Positions 43,752 through 53,476 of a stretch of 64,000 nucleotides of DNA are shown in pieces. Location: assembly GCF_000632495.1 (NCBI RefSeq), contig NZ_JFZT01000017.1:111790-175789 (forward strand). The letters are read 5' to 3'. The notes under the pieces are model-generated. The model did no database searches. It saw nothing but the letters and a program-made list of their open reading frames with translations, and was not told where the DNA came from. This DNA comes from Candidatus Acidianus copahuensis (GTDB taxonomy: Archaea > Thermoproteota > Thermoprotei_A > Sulfolobales > Sulfolobaceae). A program made the position numbers and the translations under genes. Each line of letters opens with the position of its first letter. Position 1 is the stretch's first letter.

Positions 43752-44250
43752 ATGAATTAAAAGCGTATTAACCGTGACGCAGGGAATAAGATAGTAACGT
43801 TAAACTCAATCAAGGTAAAGGTTTTTCTAATAGGCCTAGAAAAGCAATCTTAGACTTTCCTATAGATATGAGCAGAAAATTTCACTACTGCTTCGTTCGA
43901 ATAGAGGAATTACACTATATTAGACTAGAATTACGTTATGGAAATAGGGAAATCTACTTTATATTGACAAAGAACACTACTAATTCTGGTTATTTTCCCC
44001 TTTCCTCTACACAATTCTTAATCTATGCAGAGCTTAACCGACGTTCTCCGCGCCCTAAATAGTCCCTTCATGAACTATTCATAGGTTCCATCGATCTGGT
44101 GTCTCGCAGATCCCTCACCACTATGGTTGATGAAGTTGCCATAAATCATTGTTTGTCCCTAGAGGGTTACTCCACTGTATCCCTCGTTCCTAACGTCCTC
44201 CTCTGGGCTAACCTTAAATATCATATGCTATTGATTATCTTACTATCAAT
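43751..44250 (+). other. Probable decayed insertion element
   Basis: No gene is supported in this 0.5 kb. Short frames (for example KRINRDAGNK near 43775-43805) hint at a TnpB NRD motif, and TTTGTCCCTAGAGGGTTA at about 44151-44168 matches an edge of the repeat at 45.45 kb. These pieces suggest an old IS insertion, but each is weak. Confidence 0.35.
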
Positions 44251-44253
44251 CAA

Positions 44254-45162
44254 TTATAAATTAGTATTTAAGAATTTTTCATAATAATATACCGCTTTTC
44301 TTAAATTTTCTGCTTCATTCTCCATCTTGGATAATTCTACGTAAGCTCTGGCCAGTGAGAGGTAATCGCTTAATTCCTCTCCTAACCTTATAGCTTCCCT
44401 AAGTAAATCAATGTATTTAGTTCTCTTGTATAACTCTAAAAGTAAAGCTTCTCGTTCTTTAGATTTTAATTCAGATGCTTCCTCAATTCTTCTTAAAGCT
44501 TCGTAGAGTAGTTCTGGTTTAGCAGAGGATAATCTATATAATGCCTTTATTTCTCCATTAATATCACCTATTTTTCTAAAAATAGCCAAGGCTTCCTCTA
44601 ACTCCTTCTCATCATCAGATGAGAGTAAAGCTTCTGCGTAAAGCTTCTCGTTCTTTAAAGCTTTTGCAATTTCTACCGCTTTTTTATACAGTTCCTTCTT
44701 ACCATTCCTGGAAAGAAAAATGTAACATGTTGCCAAATCTTCGTTAGGAATGTCATAGCTCTCAAGAATTCCTCTAGCCTCCTCTACAAACCTTACTTCC
44801 CCTAGAGAAAGACACACTTTCGCTAAAAATCTCCTAGCGTGAGGATAAGTACTAGACTTAGTTGGTATGGATTTTAAGAGTTCATACGCTCTTCTATAAT
44901 CGCCTTTTCTATAAGCTATGAGCGACTTATTAAAAAGAAGAGTTCCTTTATCCTCATCACTTTTAGCTTTTCTCAAACCCTTATCTATGGCGTTTTCTGC
45001 CTCTTCTAACTTATCAAGTTCTAAGAGAATTAGACCCAAGAGATTTAAGCTACTTATATCGTCTTTTCCTTCTAGTATATTTATGGCTTCCTCTAAAAAT
45101 TTCTTATCCTTTGTTTTCTTATACTTATCATAAAGAGATACTGCATTTTCCTTTAGAATCAT
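44254..45162 (-). CDS. TPR-repeat protein
   Basis: A 302-residue, nearly all-helical protein built from about eight 34-residue-like repeats. Examples are SLNLLGLILLELDKLEEAENAIDKGL, LLFNKSLIAYRKGDYRRAYELL and YLSLARAYVELSKMENEAENLRKAVYYY, each showing the TPR spacing of small and large residues. It is soluble and rich in Glu and Lys. It probably scaffolds protein complexes. No enzyme domain is attached, and IS remnants on both sides give no functional context. Confidence 0.8.
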   Translation of the reverse strand: MILKENAVSLYDKYKKTKDKKFLEEAINILEGKDDISSLNLLGLILLELDKLEEAENAIDKGLRKAKSDEDKGTLLFNKSLIAYRKGDYRRAYELLKSIPTKSSTYPHARRFLAKVCLSLGEVRFVEEARGILESYDIPNEDLATCYIFLSRNGKKELYKKAVEIAKALKNEKLYAEALLSSDDEKELEEALAIFRKIGDINGEIKALYRLSSAKPELLYEALRRIEEASELKSKEREALLLELYKRTKYIDLLREAIRLGEELSDYLSLARAYVELSKMENEAENLRKAVYYYEKFLNTNL

Positions 45163-45289
45163 ATAGATTATTTCCTCATAAAGTCCTTTTATCTTTTCAT
45201 TGGTGATAGTACATAATATATCTCTATGAGGTCGTGAAACTGTTTCTAGTTCTAGAGTAACAAGCGGTTTTTAAATAGGTTTTAGAAAT

Positions 45290-45485
45290 TTTATGATGAT
45301 CTCCATACTGATGATGTGCAATGTATAAATGGGGCGATACTCTTAGGGATCCGTGCCGTTGATCCCGATGCCCTATGATTTCACACTTGGGTTAGCCGTG
45401 TTATCAAGAAAGGTGTGGGTCAGGAGTAAGTCCCTAGAGGAGTAAAATACACTAAACAACCTAACCCTCTAGGGACAAATGGAAA
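45290..45485 (-). repeat. IS remnant with 10-bp inverted repeat (repeat copy B2)
   Basis: The block contains the perfect inverted repeat TCCCTAGAGG / CCTCTAGGGA (about 45432-45476). Read on the minus strand it matches the remnant at 33826-33955. The plus strand between 45340 and 45435 also gives a protein-like tail (LIPMPYDFTLGLAVLSRK) in a frame with stops. The gap 45163-45821 holds this relic and otherwise AT-rich sequence without genes. Confidence 0.5.
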
Positions 45486-45821
45486 TCTTATCTTCAAATT
45501 ACTAAAGTTACTTTAGATTTTTCCACTCATGATTAGCTTAATGATGATGTGTAATACCTTCTCCCTGGAAAGTTTCCTATGGTTTTTATTTGAAAGTCCA
45601 CCGAATGTAATACGTATTTCGTGACATTAAGTTCTGCCTTGTGTTTAGACCACTTGTCTTGTTAATTATCAAAATTATCTAGTTTGTGGATATTATATAG
45701 TCACTATCCTATAATCTCATACTTATTGTGATTACTTCACTTCATGAAGCGAGGTTGTCAATAATTTTTCCTAGGCTTCTTCACCTCATAAGATAAAAGG
45801 AAGTATTGTTTTATGTAAAAC

Positions 45822-46391
45822 ATGTTAAGAATAGAAGAGACGTTTAAGGAGTTCTTACCCAAGCTAGGTATTATTCTTCCCGTTATTATAATAACAATTA
45901 TAGGTTATTTGGCAGATCTATTAACTCTAAAGTTTTTACCTCTTTTTGTTAACTCTATTATTGCGAGTATCGTAGCTGATTTTATTATAGGTCTAATGCT
46001 TTCCTTTTCTATATGTACATCATTGGCAGGGTTCCTTTTTACTATTGAACTTAGACAGGAGTTCTCAATACTTAAAGATTACTTATCTCAGGCCGTAATG
46101 TTTGGTATAGTAAGCGGCCTATTTTTCTTTATATTTGGATTTATTCCTTTTTCAATATTTCTTGATGCACTTAGTGTATCCTTTCTTTTCGTTTTATACT
46201 CATTCACGTTTAAGGGAAAGTCTTCTATAGGCTATTCCTTAGATTGGATCAGTAGGGCTATAGGTCAGGATTTTCTTTCTTTTGTAATATTATATTTGTT
46301 AGCTCTATTATCTTTTTTCCCAGTATCAGATATAATATGTATACCTCTAGGTGCCATTCTAGCATATAACTTAAGAAGGGACTTATCCTAA
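45822..46391 (+). CDS. Multi-pass membrane protein of unknown function
   Basis: A 189-residue protein with about five transmembrane helices (for example IILPVIIITIIGYLADLL, IIASIVADFIIGLMLSFSI, VMFGIVSGLFFFIFGFIPF and FLSFVILYLLALLSFFPV) and short polar loops. The N-terminus RIEETFKEFLPKLG and the tail NLRRDLS are cytoplasmic in character. I recognise no family. It stands alone, flanked by an IS relic and the tRNA-Leu region. Confidence 0.6.
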   Translation: MLRIEETFKEFLPKLGIILPVIIITIIGYLADLLTLKFLPLFVNSIIASIVADFIIGLMLSFSICTSLAGFLFTIELRQEFSILKDYLSQAVMFGIVSGLFFFIFGFIPFSIFLDALSVSFLFVLYSFTFKGKSSIGYSLDWISRAIGQDFLSFVILYLLALLSFFPVSDIICIPLGAILAYNLRRDLS

Positions 46392-46719
46392 TTTTAAAAT
46401 AGATAGTTCATAGTTTATCTTTTTATATAAATTCAGAATCTCAAATATAAATTTAGATAAGCGATAAAATTTACGTTTTTATAGCTTTTTCTCTCGATAC
46501 GAGGATCAAAAATCTTCCATTCCTTACTTCTTCATCTTTGCTGAGACAAAACTATCCATTTGCCTGTCATACACATTACCTTGTGCACATAAGATACACT
46601 GATCGAACGAGATCTACATTACTGTCATGTTCTCTCTGTTACGATTAATATGATTTTGATTATCCTCATCAGAAGAGCAGGGAATTCTTGGCATGTTATC
46701 TTAAAAGCAAGAGAAAACG
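46392..46719. other. Intergenic region without a supported gene
   Basis: I see no credible frame on either strand before the tRNA. The first 100 bp are AT-rich; the rest has near-balanced composition like the IS relics elsewhere, but no match that I could recognise. Confidence 0.35.
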
Positions 46720-46728
46720 TTTTTTATA
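46720..46728 (+). promoter_or_regulatory. TATA box of tRNA-Leu
   Basis: TTTTTTATA is centred about 27 nt upstream of the tRNA 5' end at 46751. Confidence 0.5.
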
Positions 46729-46750
46729 GGGAGTAAGAATTTTAAGGCGA

Positions 46751-46835
<85 letters not shown>

Positions 46836-46938
46836 TATGTTCCTATTTAACTTTTTAATATATGACAATAAAGTATAGTTTGATCAGGGATGAGTCTTTA
46901 GCAAGTATGTCCTAAATAAGCAAGAGTTAAAAGTACTG

Positions 46939-47988
46939 TTGAAGGAATTAAGGAAATGGAGCTCACCAGCAACTACTCTTCTTTCATTGTATATACCTCC
47001 TGGTAGGCCAATATCTGATGTTTTGAACAATCTGCGACAAGAGGCATCAATTTCCCAAAATATAAAACTAAAAAGAACTCGGGATGCAGTGGAGGCAGCA
47101 ATAACTGGAGCAATAGATAGATTAGTTCAAATAAATAAGGTTCCAGATAATGGTCTAGTTCTCTTTTGTGGAGAAAAATTCGAAACAGAAGATTTTCAAT
47201 GTTTTATGTTGTCTCCACCTGAAAAGATAACAATATACTTCTATAGGACAGATAAGACGTTCCACACTGAGTTCCTTGAGGATATGGTAGAGGAAAACGA
47301 TGTATACGGGCTTGTTATTGTTGAGAGAGATGAGGCAACAATAGGTTTACTAAGGGGAACTAGAGTTCAGGTTCTAGATGAGATGGAAGGCTTTGTTCCT
47401 GGGAAGCATATGATGGGAGGTCAAAGTCAGCGAAGAATTGATAGAATAATTGAGGAGATGTATGACAACTTCCTTAAGGAGGTTGGAGAGAAAGTAAACG
47501 CATACTTTCTGCCATATGTAGAGGAAAAGAAGCTAAAGGGTATTTTACTTGGAGGTCCAGGTTATGCAAAGGCAGACTTCTATAAGGAAGATCTTATTGA
47601 TTATAGGCTTAAGAAACTTATTATGGAACCTTTAATCGATATAGGGGATCAGGGAGAAACTGGTTTAAGAGAAATGATAATGAAGGCTAAAGATCTACTT
47701 TCTAATCAAAAGTTTGTAGAGGTACAGAATTTGATGGATGAAATCAAATATCACTTAGCAAAGGACGACGGTCTGATAGTTTATGGGAAGGAGGAAATAG
47801 AAAAGGCAATAAACATGGGTGCATTAGATTCACTTATTGTATATGAAGGTGAAGAAGGGGAAAAGTTAGCTGAAAATGCTGAAAAAGTTGGCGCGAAAGT
47901 GTATATAGTAAATGATGAGTTACCTGATGCCGAATGGGTAAGATCAACATTTGGAGGAGCCATAGGTAAATTAAGATTTAAGCTATGA
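46939..47988 (+). CDS. prf1: Peptide chain release factor aRF1
   Basis: At least 349 residues from the TTG at 46939. Hallmarks: LLSLYIPPGRPISDVLNNLRQE, the NIKxxxTR stop-codon recognition motif as NIKLKRTRDAV (near residue 40), the GGQ peptidyl-hydrolase motif in KHMMGGQSQRR (near 156), and the C-terminal eRF1 domain 3. The start is odd: the same frame stays open upstream to 46894 and encodes LNKQELKVLL immediately before KELRKW, matching my memory of the family N-terminus (MDKKELEYLL). No ATG, GTG or TTG exists there. TTG 46939 has no Shine-Dalgarno. It shares its 3' end (11 bp) with the phosphoribosyltransferase. Confidence 0.92.
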   Translation: MKELRKWSSPATTLLSLYIPPGRPISDVLNNLRQEASISQNIKLKRTRDAVEAAITGAIDRLVQINKVPDNGLVLFCGEKFETEDFQCFMLSPPEKITIYFYRTDKTFHTEFLEDMVEENDVYGLVIVERDEATIGLLRGTRVQVLDEMEGFVPGKHMMGGQSQRRIDRIIEEMYDNFLKEVGEKVNAYFLPYVEEKKLKGILLGGPGYAKADFYKEDLIDYRLKKLIMEPLIDIGDQGETGLREMIMKAKDLLSNQKFVEVQNLMDEIKYHLAKDDGLIVYGKEEIEKAINMGALDSLIVYEGEEGEKLAENAEKVGAKVYIVNDELPDAEWVRSTFGGAIGKLRFKL

Positions 47989-48616
47989 TTTTCCTTCTTT
48001 TCATTTCCTCTATTACACTTAACATTGGTATAGGTGGATAGGATCCGTAATTTTCCTTAAAGCTTTCTTCGAGGCTATCTTCCCTTACTCCTTCATCAAT
48101 TAATTTCTTTGTAAGGTTAATTACATCTTCCCAGTAATTCCAAGGGTACATAAACCATGTCCAATCCTTTATTGTATCTGCATAATAGTCTGGAATGTAT
48201 TTTGAGGATACTATATACTGAAGAGTAGATGTTCTAATTTCTTTAGCCTTAAAGTTCTCCCTAACAAAGTTTTTAGCCAAAATAAGGCTATCACCTGTGT
48301 CTGTTATATCGTCTATAATAAGTACATTTTTTCCAGATAGGTCAACAGTAAAAGGATATTTTATTCTAGCTTCAGGAGTATGAGAAGCAGTGACAATCCA
48401 ATGCTCTACTTTTATAGAAATTACGTCATATATACCTAGAGCATCAGCAACTAACCTTGCTGGAACAAGCCCTCCTCTAGCTATAGCTATTAAGATATCT
48501 GGGACATAAGCTTCTTTTAGCTTAGTAGCAAGCCTATTTGAAAGATCTACTATTTCATCCCATTTTACAACCTTTACAGGGATTTTAGGCAATATTAACT
48601 CCCTTAGTTCATACAA
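47978..48616 (-). CDS. Purine phosphoribosyltransferase (6-oxopurine type)
   Basis: A 212-residue type I PRTase. The PRPP-binding loop is VLIIDDITDTGDSL (acidic pair near residue 105), and the pyrophosphate loop region is LIAIARGGLVPARLVADAL (near 47). The hood segment WTWFMYPWNYWED near the C-terminus resembles the archaeal xanthine/hypoxanthine-guanine enzymes (Gpt family). It salvages free purine bases with PRPP. It diverges from the mtnP gene, which releases adenine-type bases, so both may serve purine recycling. Confidence 0.85.
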   Translation of the reverse strand: MYELRELILPKIPVKVVKWDEIVDLSNRLATKLKEAYVPDILIAIARGGLVPARLVADALGIYDVISIKVEHWIVTASHTPEARIKYPFTVDLSGKNVLIIDDITDTGDSLILAKNFVRENFKAKEIRTSTLQYIVSSKYIPDYYADTIKDWTWFMYPWNYWEDVINLTKKLIDEGVREDSLEESFKENYGSYPPIPMLSVIEEMKRRKIIA

Positions 48617-48675
48617 CCTCTACCTAATCAAATTTTTGGTTTTAATTTATTAGTCACTTTAAAGAACATTTTGCG

Positions 48676-49482
48676 ATGGAGAGCGAAAAAGCCACCATAG
48701 CGGTAATAGGCGGATCTGGACTTTATGATCCTCAGATATTTTCTAATACTAAGGAAATTAAAATTTATACACCGTATGGAGAAACAAGTGATTTAATAAC
48801 TATAGGTACGTTAGAGGGTAAGAGGGTAGCATTTCTTCCTAGACATGGAAAAAGGCATAGGATTCCACCTCATAAAATAAACTACAGGGCAAACATTTGG
48901 GCGTTAAATCAGCTAGGGGCAAAGTGGGTTATATCAGTATCTGCCGTAGGTAGTCTTAGGATGGACTATAAGCCTGGAGATTTTGTTGTTCCAGATCAAT
49001 TTATAGACATGACTAAGGGAAGAGAGTACACGTTTTACGATGGCAATGTTGTTGCTCATATTTCTATGGCTGAACCGTTTTGTAATAACCTTAGAAAAAT
49101 AGCTATAGAATCGGCCCAGAAATTAGGAATAACTATCCATGAAAGCGGCACATATATTTGTATAGAAGGCCCAAGGTTTTCTACCAGAGCAGAGAGTAGA
49201 GTATGGAAGGAAGTATTCAGATCTGATATTATAGGTATGACTCTAGTTCCAGAAGTCAATCTAGCGTGCGAGATGCAAATGTGCTATGCAGTGATAGCTA
49301 CTGTTACTGACTATGACGTGTTTGCGGATATTCCTGTTACTGCAGAGGAGGTAACAAGAGTATTAGCGGAAAATGCAGAGAAATCTAAGAAACTATTATA
49401 TGAAGTTATTAAGAGACTTCCAGAAAAACCTGATGAAAGGGAGTGTTCCTGTTGTCAATCCCTGAAGACAGCTTTGATTTAA
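48676..49482 (+). CDS. mtnP: S-methyl-5'-thioadenosine phosphorylase
   Basis: A 268-residue nucleoside phosphorylase family 2 enzyme. Landmarks are VIGGSGLYDPQIF (phosphate loop), LPRHGKRHRIPPHKINYRANIWAL (near residues 54-77), ISVSAVGSLR, YICIEGPRFSTRAESR and GMTLVPEVNLACEMQMCYAVI. The C-terminal ECSCCQS cluster (Cys pair near 260) fits the disulfide-stabilised S. solfataricus MTAP II. It cleaves methylthioadenosine to adenine and methylthioribose-1-phosphate, recycling the product of polyamine synthesis. A TATA-like element about 26 nt upstream indicates a leaderless message. Confidence 0.95.
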   Translation: MESEKATIAVIGGSGLYDPQIFSNTKEIKIYTPYGETSDLITIGTLEGKRVAFLPRHGKRHRIPPHKINYRANIWALNQLGAKWVISVSAVGSLRMDYKPGDFVVPDQFIDMTKGREYTFYDGNVVAHISMAEPFCNNLRKIAIESAQKLGITIHESGTYICIEGPRFSTRAESRVWKEVFRSDIIGMTLVPEVNLACEMQMCYAVIATVTDYDVFADIPVTAEEVTRVLAENAEKSKKLLYEVIKRLPEKPDERECSCCQSLKTALI

Positions 49483-50204
49483 CTCCTTTTAAAGTTGAAG
49501 TACCAAAGTTTTCCTTAATAGTTTATGGAAGAGGAATGGAATTACCTGCATTTACATTAGAAAGGAGTATAATAAATTTAAGATCACAAGTGATAAAGAC
49601 GGTTCCTCTACCAGAAATGATTTTTCTTGAAAGTCCTTATGCTGAAGAAGGGCAAGTAATAGCTTTTATAAATGATGAGAATGAAATGAGGGAATTTTTA
49701 GACAACGCTTGGTCTCTAGGAGTAAGAGGAGACGTAATGACTTGTGGTAATGCTAAGTCTAAGGGTGATATAGCCGTGCACTCTTTTGCTGGAGATCTTT
49801 GCGAAATTAGACTTTCAATTTCTCTTTTAAATTCAATATTAGGTGGAGGCAAAAGAGATAACAGATTAAGTAAAGAATTAGACTTTTCAGATTTATCGGA
49901 ATTTATATCTATGAAATCAAGCGAGATATCTCAAGAACTTCCACAGTTCATAATATCTCCTGTACTATATCCGAGCAAATATTTTTTAGAGAAGTTTACT
50001 GGTAAAACAGTAAAAGGATATTTCGATGTCACGTTTCAAGACTCTAACGTTATATATACAGAAGTTGATGCAATGCCGATGAGAAGAATAGCTTTTTCGT
50101 TGAGGAAGGAAGGAAAAAAAGTGAAAGAAGTTAAAATTAATGTGGATCCGCTTTTAGCACCTATTTATTTAAGTCTGATTGCTCATTATATTAAGGTAGG
50201 CTGA
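49452..50204 (+). CDS. Unknown protein in the mtnP-prenyl synthase operon
   Basis: About 250 residues from the TTG at 49452, chosen because GGGAG (49439-49443) lies 8 nt upstream; the frame also opens at GTG 49443. The gene overlaps the end of mtnP by 31 bp. The pattern of IAFINDENEMREFLDNAWSLGVRGDVMT, IAVHSFAGDLCEIRLSIS and SPVLYPSKYFLEKFTGKTVKGYF suggests a mixed alpha/beta fold. It is somewhat like SIS-domain (sugar isomerase) proteins, but I do not recognise the family. No TM helix. It ends 4 bp before the polyprenyl synthase start, so it is surely cotranscribed. Confidence 0.6.
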   Translation: MSIPEDSFDLTPFKVEVPKFSLIVYGRGMELPAFTLERSIINLRSQVIKTVPLPEMIFLESPYAEEGQVIAFINDENEMREFLDNAWSLGVRGDVMTCGNAKSKGDIAVHSFAGDLCEIRLSISLLNSILGGGKRDNRLSKELDFSDLSEFISMKSSEISQELPQFIISPVLYPSKYFLEKFTGKTVKGYFDVTFQDSNVIYTEVDAMPMRRIAFSLRKEGKKVKEVKINVDPLLAPIYLSLIAHYIKVG

Positions 50205-50208
50205 GAAC

Positions 50209-51069
50209 TTGGATCTCATTGAATTTTGGAAAAGAAGCAGAGAAACTATTGATGATTTAGTGTCAAAATTTGTTGACGGAGTAAAGGAATGGGAAATAAT
50301 GGAAATGAGTAAGTATGTAATGAAAGATGGGAAGAGATTTAGAGGGACCTTAGTCTTTCTCTTCAATGAGGCACTAGGAGGTAATGAGAAAGATGCATAT
50401 AACGCTGCATTAGCTACTGAAATTTTACACTCAGCTTCATTGGCTTTGGATGATATAGTAGATTATGATGTAACCAGGAGAGGAATGAGATCCGCGTGGG
50501 CAATTTACACCAATAGAAGAGTAATATTTGTATCCAATTTTCTAATTCCTACCGCATTAAAGATGATTTCAGAATATGGTAAAGAAGCATTAGACATAAG
50601 CGTAGATCTATGGAAGGACACTGCTGCTGGGGCGCTTAAGGATATATATGGAAATAACCAAGAATATCTCTTGACTATAGAGCTTAAAACAGCTAGTCTC
50701 TTCAAATTACCTACAATGTTAGCTAGTTTTTCGTCTCGGAGAACAGATAATCTAGATCACCTAATGGAGGCAGGAAAATATTTAGGCATGGTGTATCAGA
50801 TAATCGATGATTATGTGGACTGCGTCAAACTAGACCCTTCAAACCTTGGAGGGAGCGCAAGACAGCTTTTTGAACTTACGAGTGGTCGTGTAGAGAGTTA
50901 TGTTAAAATTGAATACTCTAAGCTCAAGGAAAAATATCTGCTTAATATAAATTCAATTCAAGTTAACGATGAATATATGGACTTGCTTAAGGCTCTTCCA
51001 GACTTTTTAGGCGCAGGTCTTCTATCAGAAGCCGGAATAAAGAATAAAATACTTTTAGACTTCGTTTAA
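50209..51069 (+). CDS. Polyprenyl diphosphate synthase, probably long-chain (hexaprenyl-like)
   Basis: A 286-residue trans-prenyltransferase starting with TTG. The first Asp-rich motif is ALDDIVDYD (near residue 84), the second IDDYVD (near 200), with KDGKRFRGTLVF (IPP-binding) near 45. The fifth residue before the first motif is Ala rather than an aromatic, which in this family permits chains longer than C20. The length fits the shorter S. solfataricus hexaprenyl synthase better than the approximately 330-residue GGPP synthase. It could make the C30 tail of caldariellaquinone; GGPP synthase remains possible. Confidence 0.85.
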   Translation: MDLIEFWKRSRETIDDLVSKFVDGVKEWEIMEMSKYVMKDGKRFRGTLVFLFNEALGGNEKDAYNAALATEILHSASLALDDIVDYDVTRRGMRSAWAIYTNRRVIFVSNFLIPTALKMISEYGKEALDISVDLWKDTAAGALKDIYGNNQEYLLTIELKTASLFKLPTMLASFSSRRTDNLDHLMEAGKYLGMVYQIIDDYVDCVKLDPSNLGGSARQLFELTSGRVESYVKIEYSKLKEKYLLNINSIQVNDEYMDLLKALPDFLGAGLLSEAGIKNKILLDFV

Positions 51070-51073
51070 ACTT

Positions 51074-51078
51074 GGTGA
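51074..51078 (+). promoter_or_regulatory. Shine-Dalgarno deciding an ATA start
   Basis: GGTGA ends 6 nt before the ATA codon at 51085, the correct spacing in this window (compare accB and pccB). No ATG, GTG or TTG lies in frame between this site and the TTG at 51142, 57 bp downstream. Confidence 0.6.
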
Positions 51079-51084
51079 AGAATA

Positions 51085-51966
<882 letters not shown>

Positions 51967-52012
51967 AGATAAAGCAAACCGACTGAAAAATGATGTCGAG
52001 CTCTCGGACTGA

Positions 52013-52471
52013 TCACTCAAAAAAGTTCTTTTTATCCTTTAAAGATCTAAGAACAAACATAGTGTAAGTTGACGTTACACCTTCCATATTACCTAACTTA
52101 TCTAATGTTTTAGCTAATTCCTCTTTGCTTGATACTCTAACCTTAAGTAAAGCATAATATTCCCCAGTAACATCGTAGATTTCGAAAATTTCGTCCATTT
52201 TCTGCAATTGTTCTAAAATATTTTCATATCTCTTTGGATCGCTTTTTAGTAATACAAAGGCTAATACATTCATTCCTATTTTATCTAGGTCTACGTCAAC
52301 GCAAAATCCTCTAATTACTCCCGCTTCTCTTAGTCTTTTAATTCTCATGTGAATAGTGGATTCGCTTAAATTCATTATTTTAGCAAGTCTTGAGAAAGGA
52401 ATTCTCGAATCTTGCTGTAAAATATTAAGTATCTTTTTATCTACATCGTCTAAATAATAATGTTCACTCAA
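52013..52471 (-). CDS. Lrp/AsnC-family transcriptional regulator
   Basis: A 152-residue protein with an N-terminal winged helix-turn-helix (DVDKKILNILQQDSRIPFSRLAKIMNLSESTIHMRIKRLREAGVI) and a C-terminal RAM ligand domain (VLAFVLLKSDPKRYENILEQLQ ... DVTGEYYALLKVRV ... VTSTYTMFVLR). Members respond to amino acids or other small molecules. The start overlaps the upstream FAD enzyme stop by 4 bp (translational coupling), so it may control that reductase. The tail converges with the ATP-grasp gene. Confidence 0.9.
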   Translation of the reverse strand: MSEHYYLDDVDKKILNILQQDSRIPFSRLAKIMNLSESTIHMRIKRLREAGVIRGFCVDVDLDKIGMNVLAFVLLKSDPKRYENILEQLQKMDEIFEIYDVTGEYYALLKVRVSSKEELAKTLDKLGNMEGVTSTYTMFVLRSLKDKKNFFE

Positions 52472-53466
52472 CCGAATATCATCCTCCCAAACATTTTAAG
52501 GAGATCAATTTTATCAAAATCTCCCATCGCAAACTTCAATACCATATCTGGATCTGACTTCATTAATACTTTCTCTAACGCTTTAATGTTATTTGATCTC
52601 TTTACATACTGTATTATTTCGGCATGTTTTTGAAGAGTCCAGTATAGTTTGCTTTTCTTGAATTCTTTTTTGAAATCCTTTTCCTCTAGTAAGGATTCTG
52701 CAAAAATTTTGGAAGTTATAATTGATGGTCTTATTCCTTCTCCTGTAATAGCATATACTGTCCCCAGAGCCTCACCTATGTAATTTCCATTCAGTCTTTC
52801 TTCTAATACCCCAAAGTCACTAACTCTAGCTCCTTGAAAAGCCCTCGTATTACCCTTAACCAGAGTTTTGAGTTTCTCCTTTAAGAAATCCACGTTAGCA
52901 TAACCACCTATTCCAATTTTAGATCCTTCTCGTTCTGGAAATACCCAACCGTAACCAAGAAGATCCGAGTAAAAATACATCTCTACAGTCTCATTATCTA
53001 TTTCATGGTCGGTAATGAATTGAATCGCAGGTATAGTAAGATCTTTAGAAAGAGAATAATGACCATTTGCCAAAACAATTTTATCAAATTCCTCTCCTTC
53101 ATTTTTTCCATTTACTTTTATTTTGTTTCCTTCTATCTGAACTTTTGAGTTTCTTTTAAGATCTAGTCCTTCAGAAAGCTTTTCCAGAAAAAGGGGTTTA
53201 TCAACTATATATCCCAGATTTTCCCTTCCTCTTATATCATAGATTAATTTATTATCGTAGAAAATCTTGAACCCTTTTATTTCACTAATTATTGACTCTT
53301 TTGGGATTGTAACGTAATTTTCTATTCCTTTTAAAACTCCCCAAGCACACGGTTTTTTACCAAGAGTGTCCAAACCTTCGTAGATAGTAACTTCATTCTT
53401 AGTTCCCTTAAGGAAATAACCTAAAGATATTCCCGCTGGACCTGCTCCTATAACAGCTATCCTCAT
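52468..53466 (-). CDS. FAD-dependent oxidoreductase, geranylgeranyl reductase-like
   Basis: A 332-residue flavoprotein with the Rossmann GAGPAGISLGYFL at residues 7-19, a KPCAWGVLKGIENY segment corresponding to the conserved KPCG of geranylgeranyl reductases, YGWVFPEREGSKIGIGG (the Y-x-W-x-F-P motif near 170) and GEALGTVYAITGEGIRPSI (second FAD motif). It is shorter than the 452-residue GGR at 55.9 kb. The substrate is probably a prenyl chain, perhaps the quinone tail, but that is inference. It is cotranscribed with a small membrane protein upstream and the Lrp regulator downstream. Confidence 0.82.
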   Translation of the reverse strand: MRIAVIGAGPAGISLGYFLKGTKNEVTIYEGLDTLGKKPCAWGVLKGIENYVTIPKESIISEIKGFKIFYDNKLIYDIRGRENLGYIVDKPLFLEKLSEGLDLKRNSKVQIEGNKIKVNGKNEGEEFDKIVLANGHYSLSKDLTIPAIQFITDHEIDNETVEMYFYSDLLGYGWVFPEREGSKIGIGGYANVDFLKEKLKTLVKGNTRAFQGARVSDFGVLEERLNGNYIGEALGTVYAITGEGIRPSIITSKIFAESLLEEKDFKKEFKKSKLYWTLQKHAEIIQYVKRSNNIKALEKVLMKSDPDMVLKFAMGDFDKIDLLKMFGRMIFG

Positions 53467-53476
53467 CTATTATCCC

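Noticed and set aside
43868..44062. 64-residue plus-strand frame
   Set aside because: It lies in a relic-rich region with no promoter-start geometry; treated as part of a decayed element.
43711..45821. CRISPR array or defence island
   Set aside because: Repeats are few, diverged and unevenly spaced, and no cas, restriction or toxin genes are nearby.
46600..46690. Second C/D box RNA on the minus strand (TGATGAGG)
   Set aside because: Only one C-like box is visible; no matching D box at the right distance.
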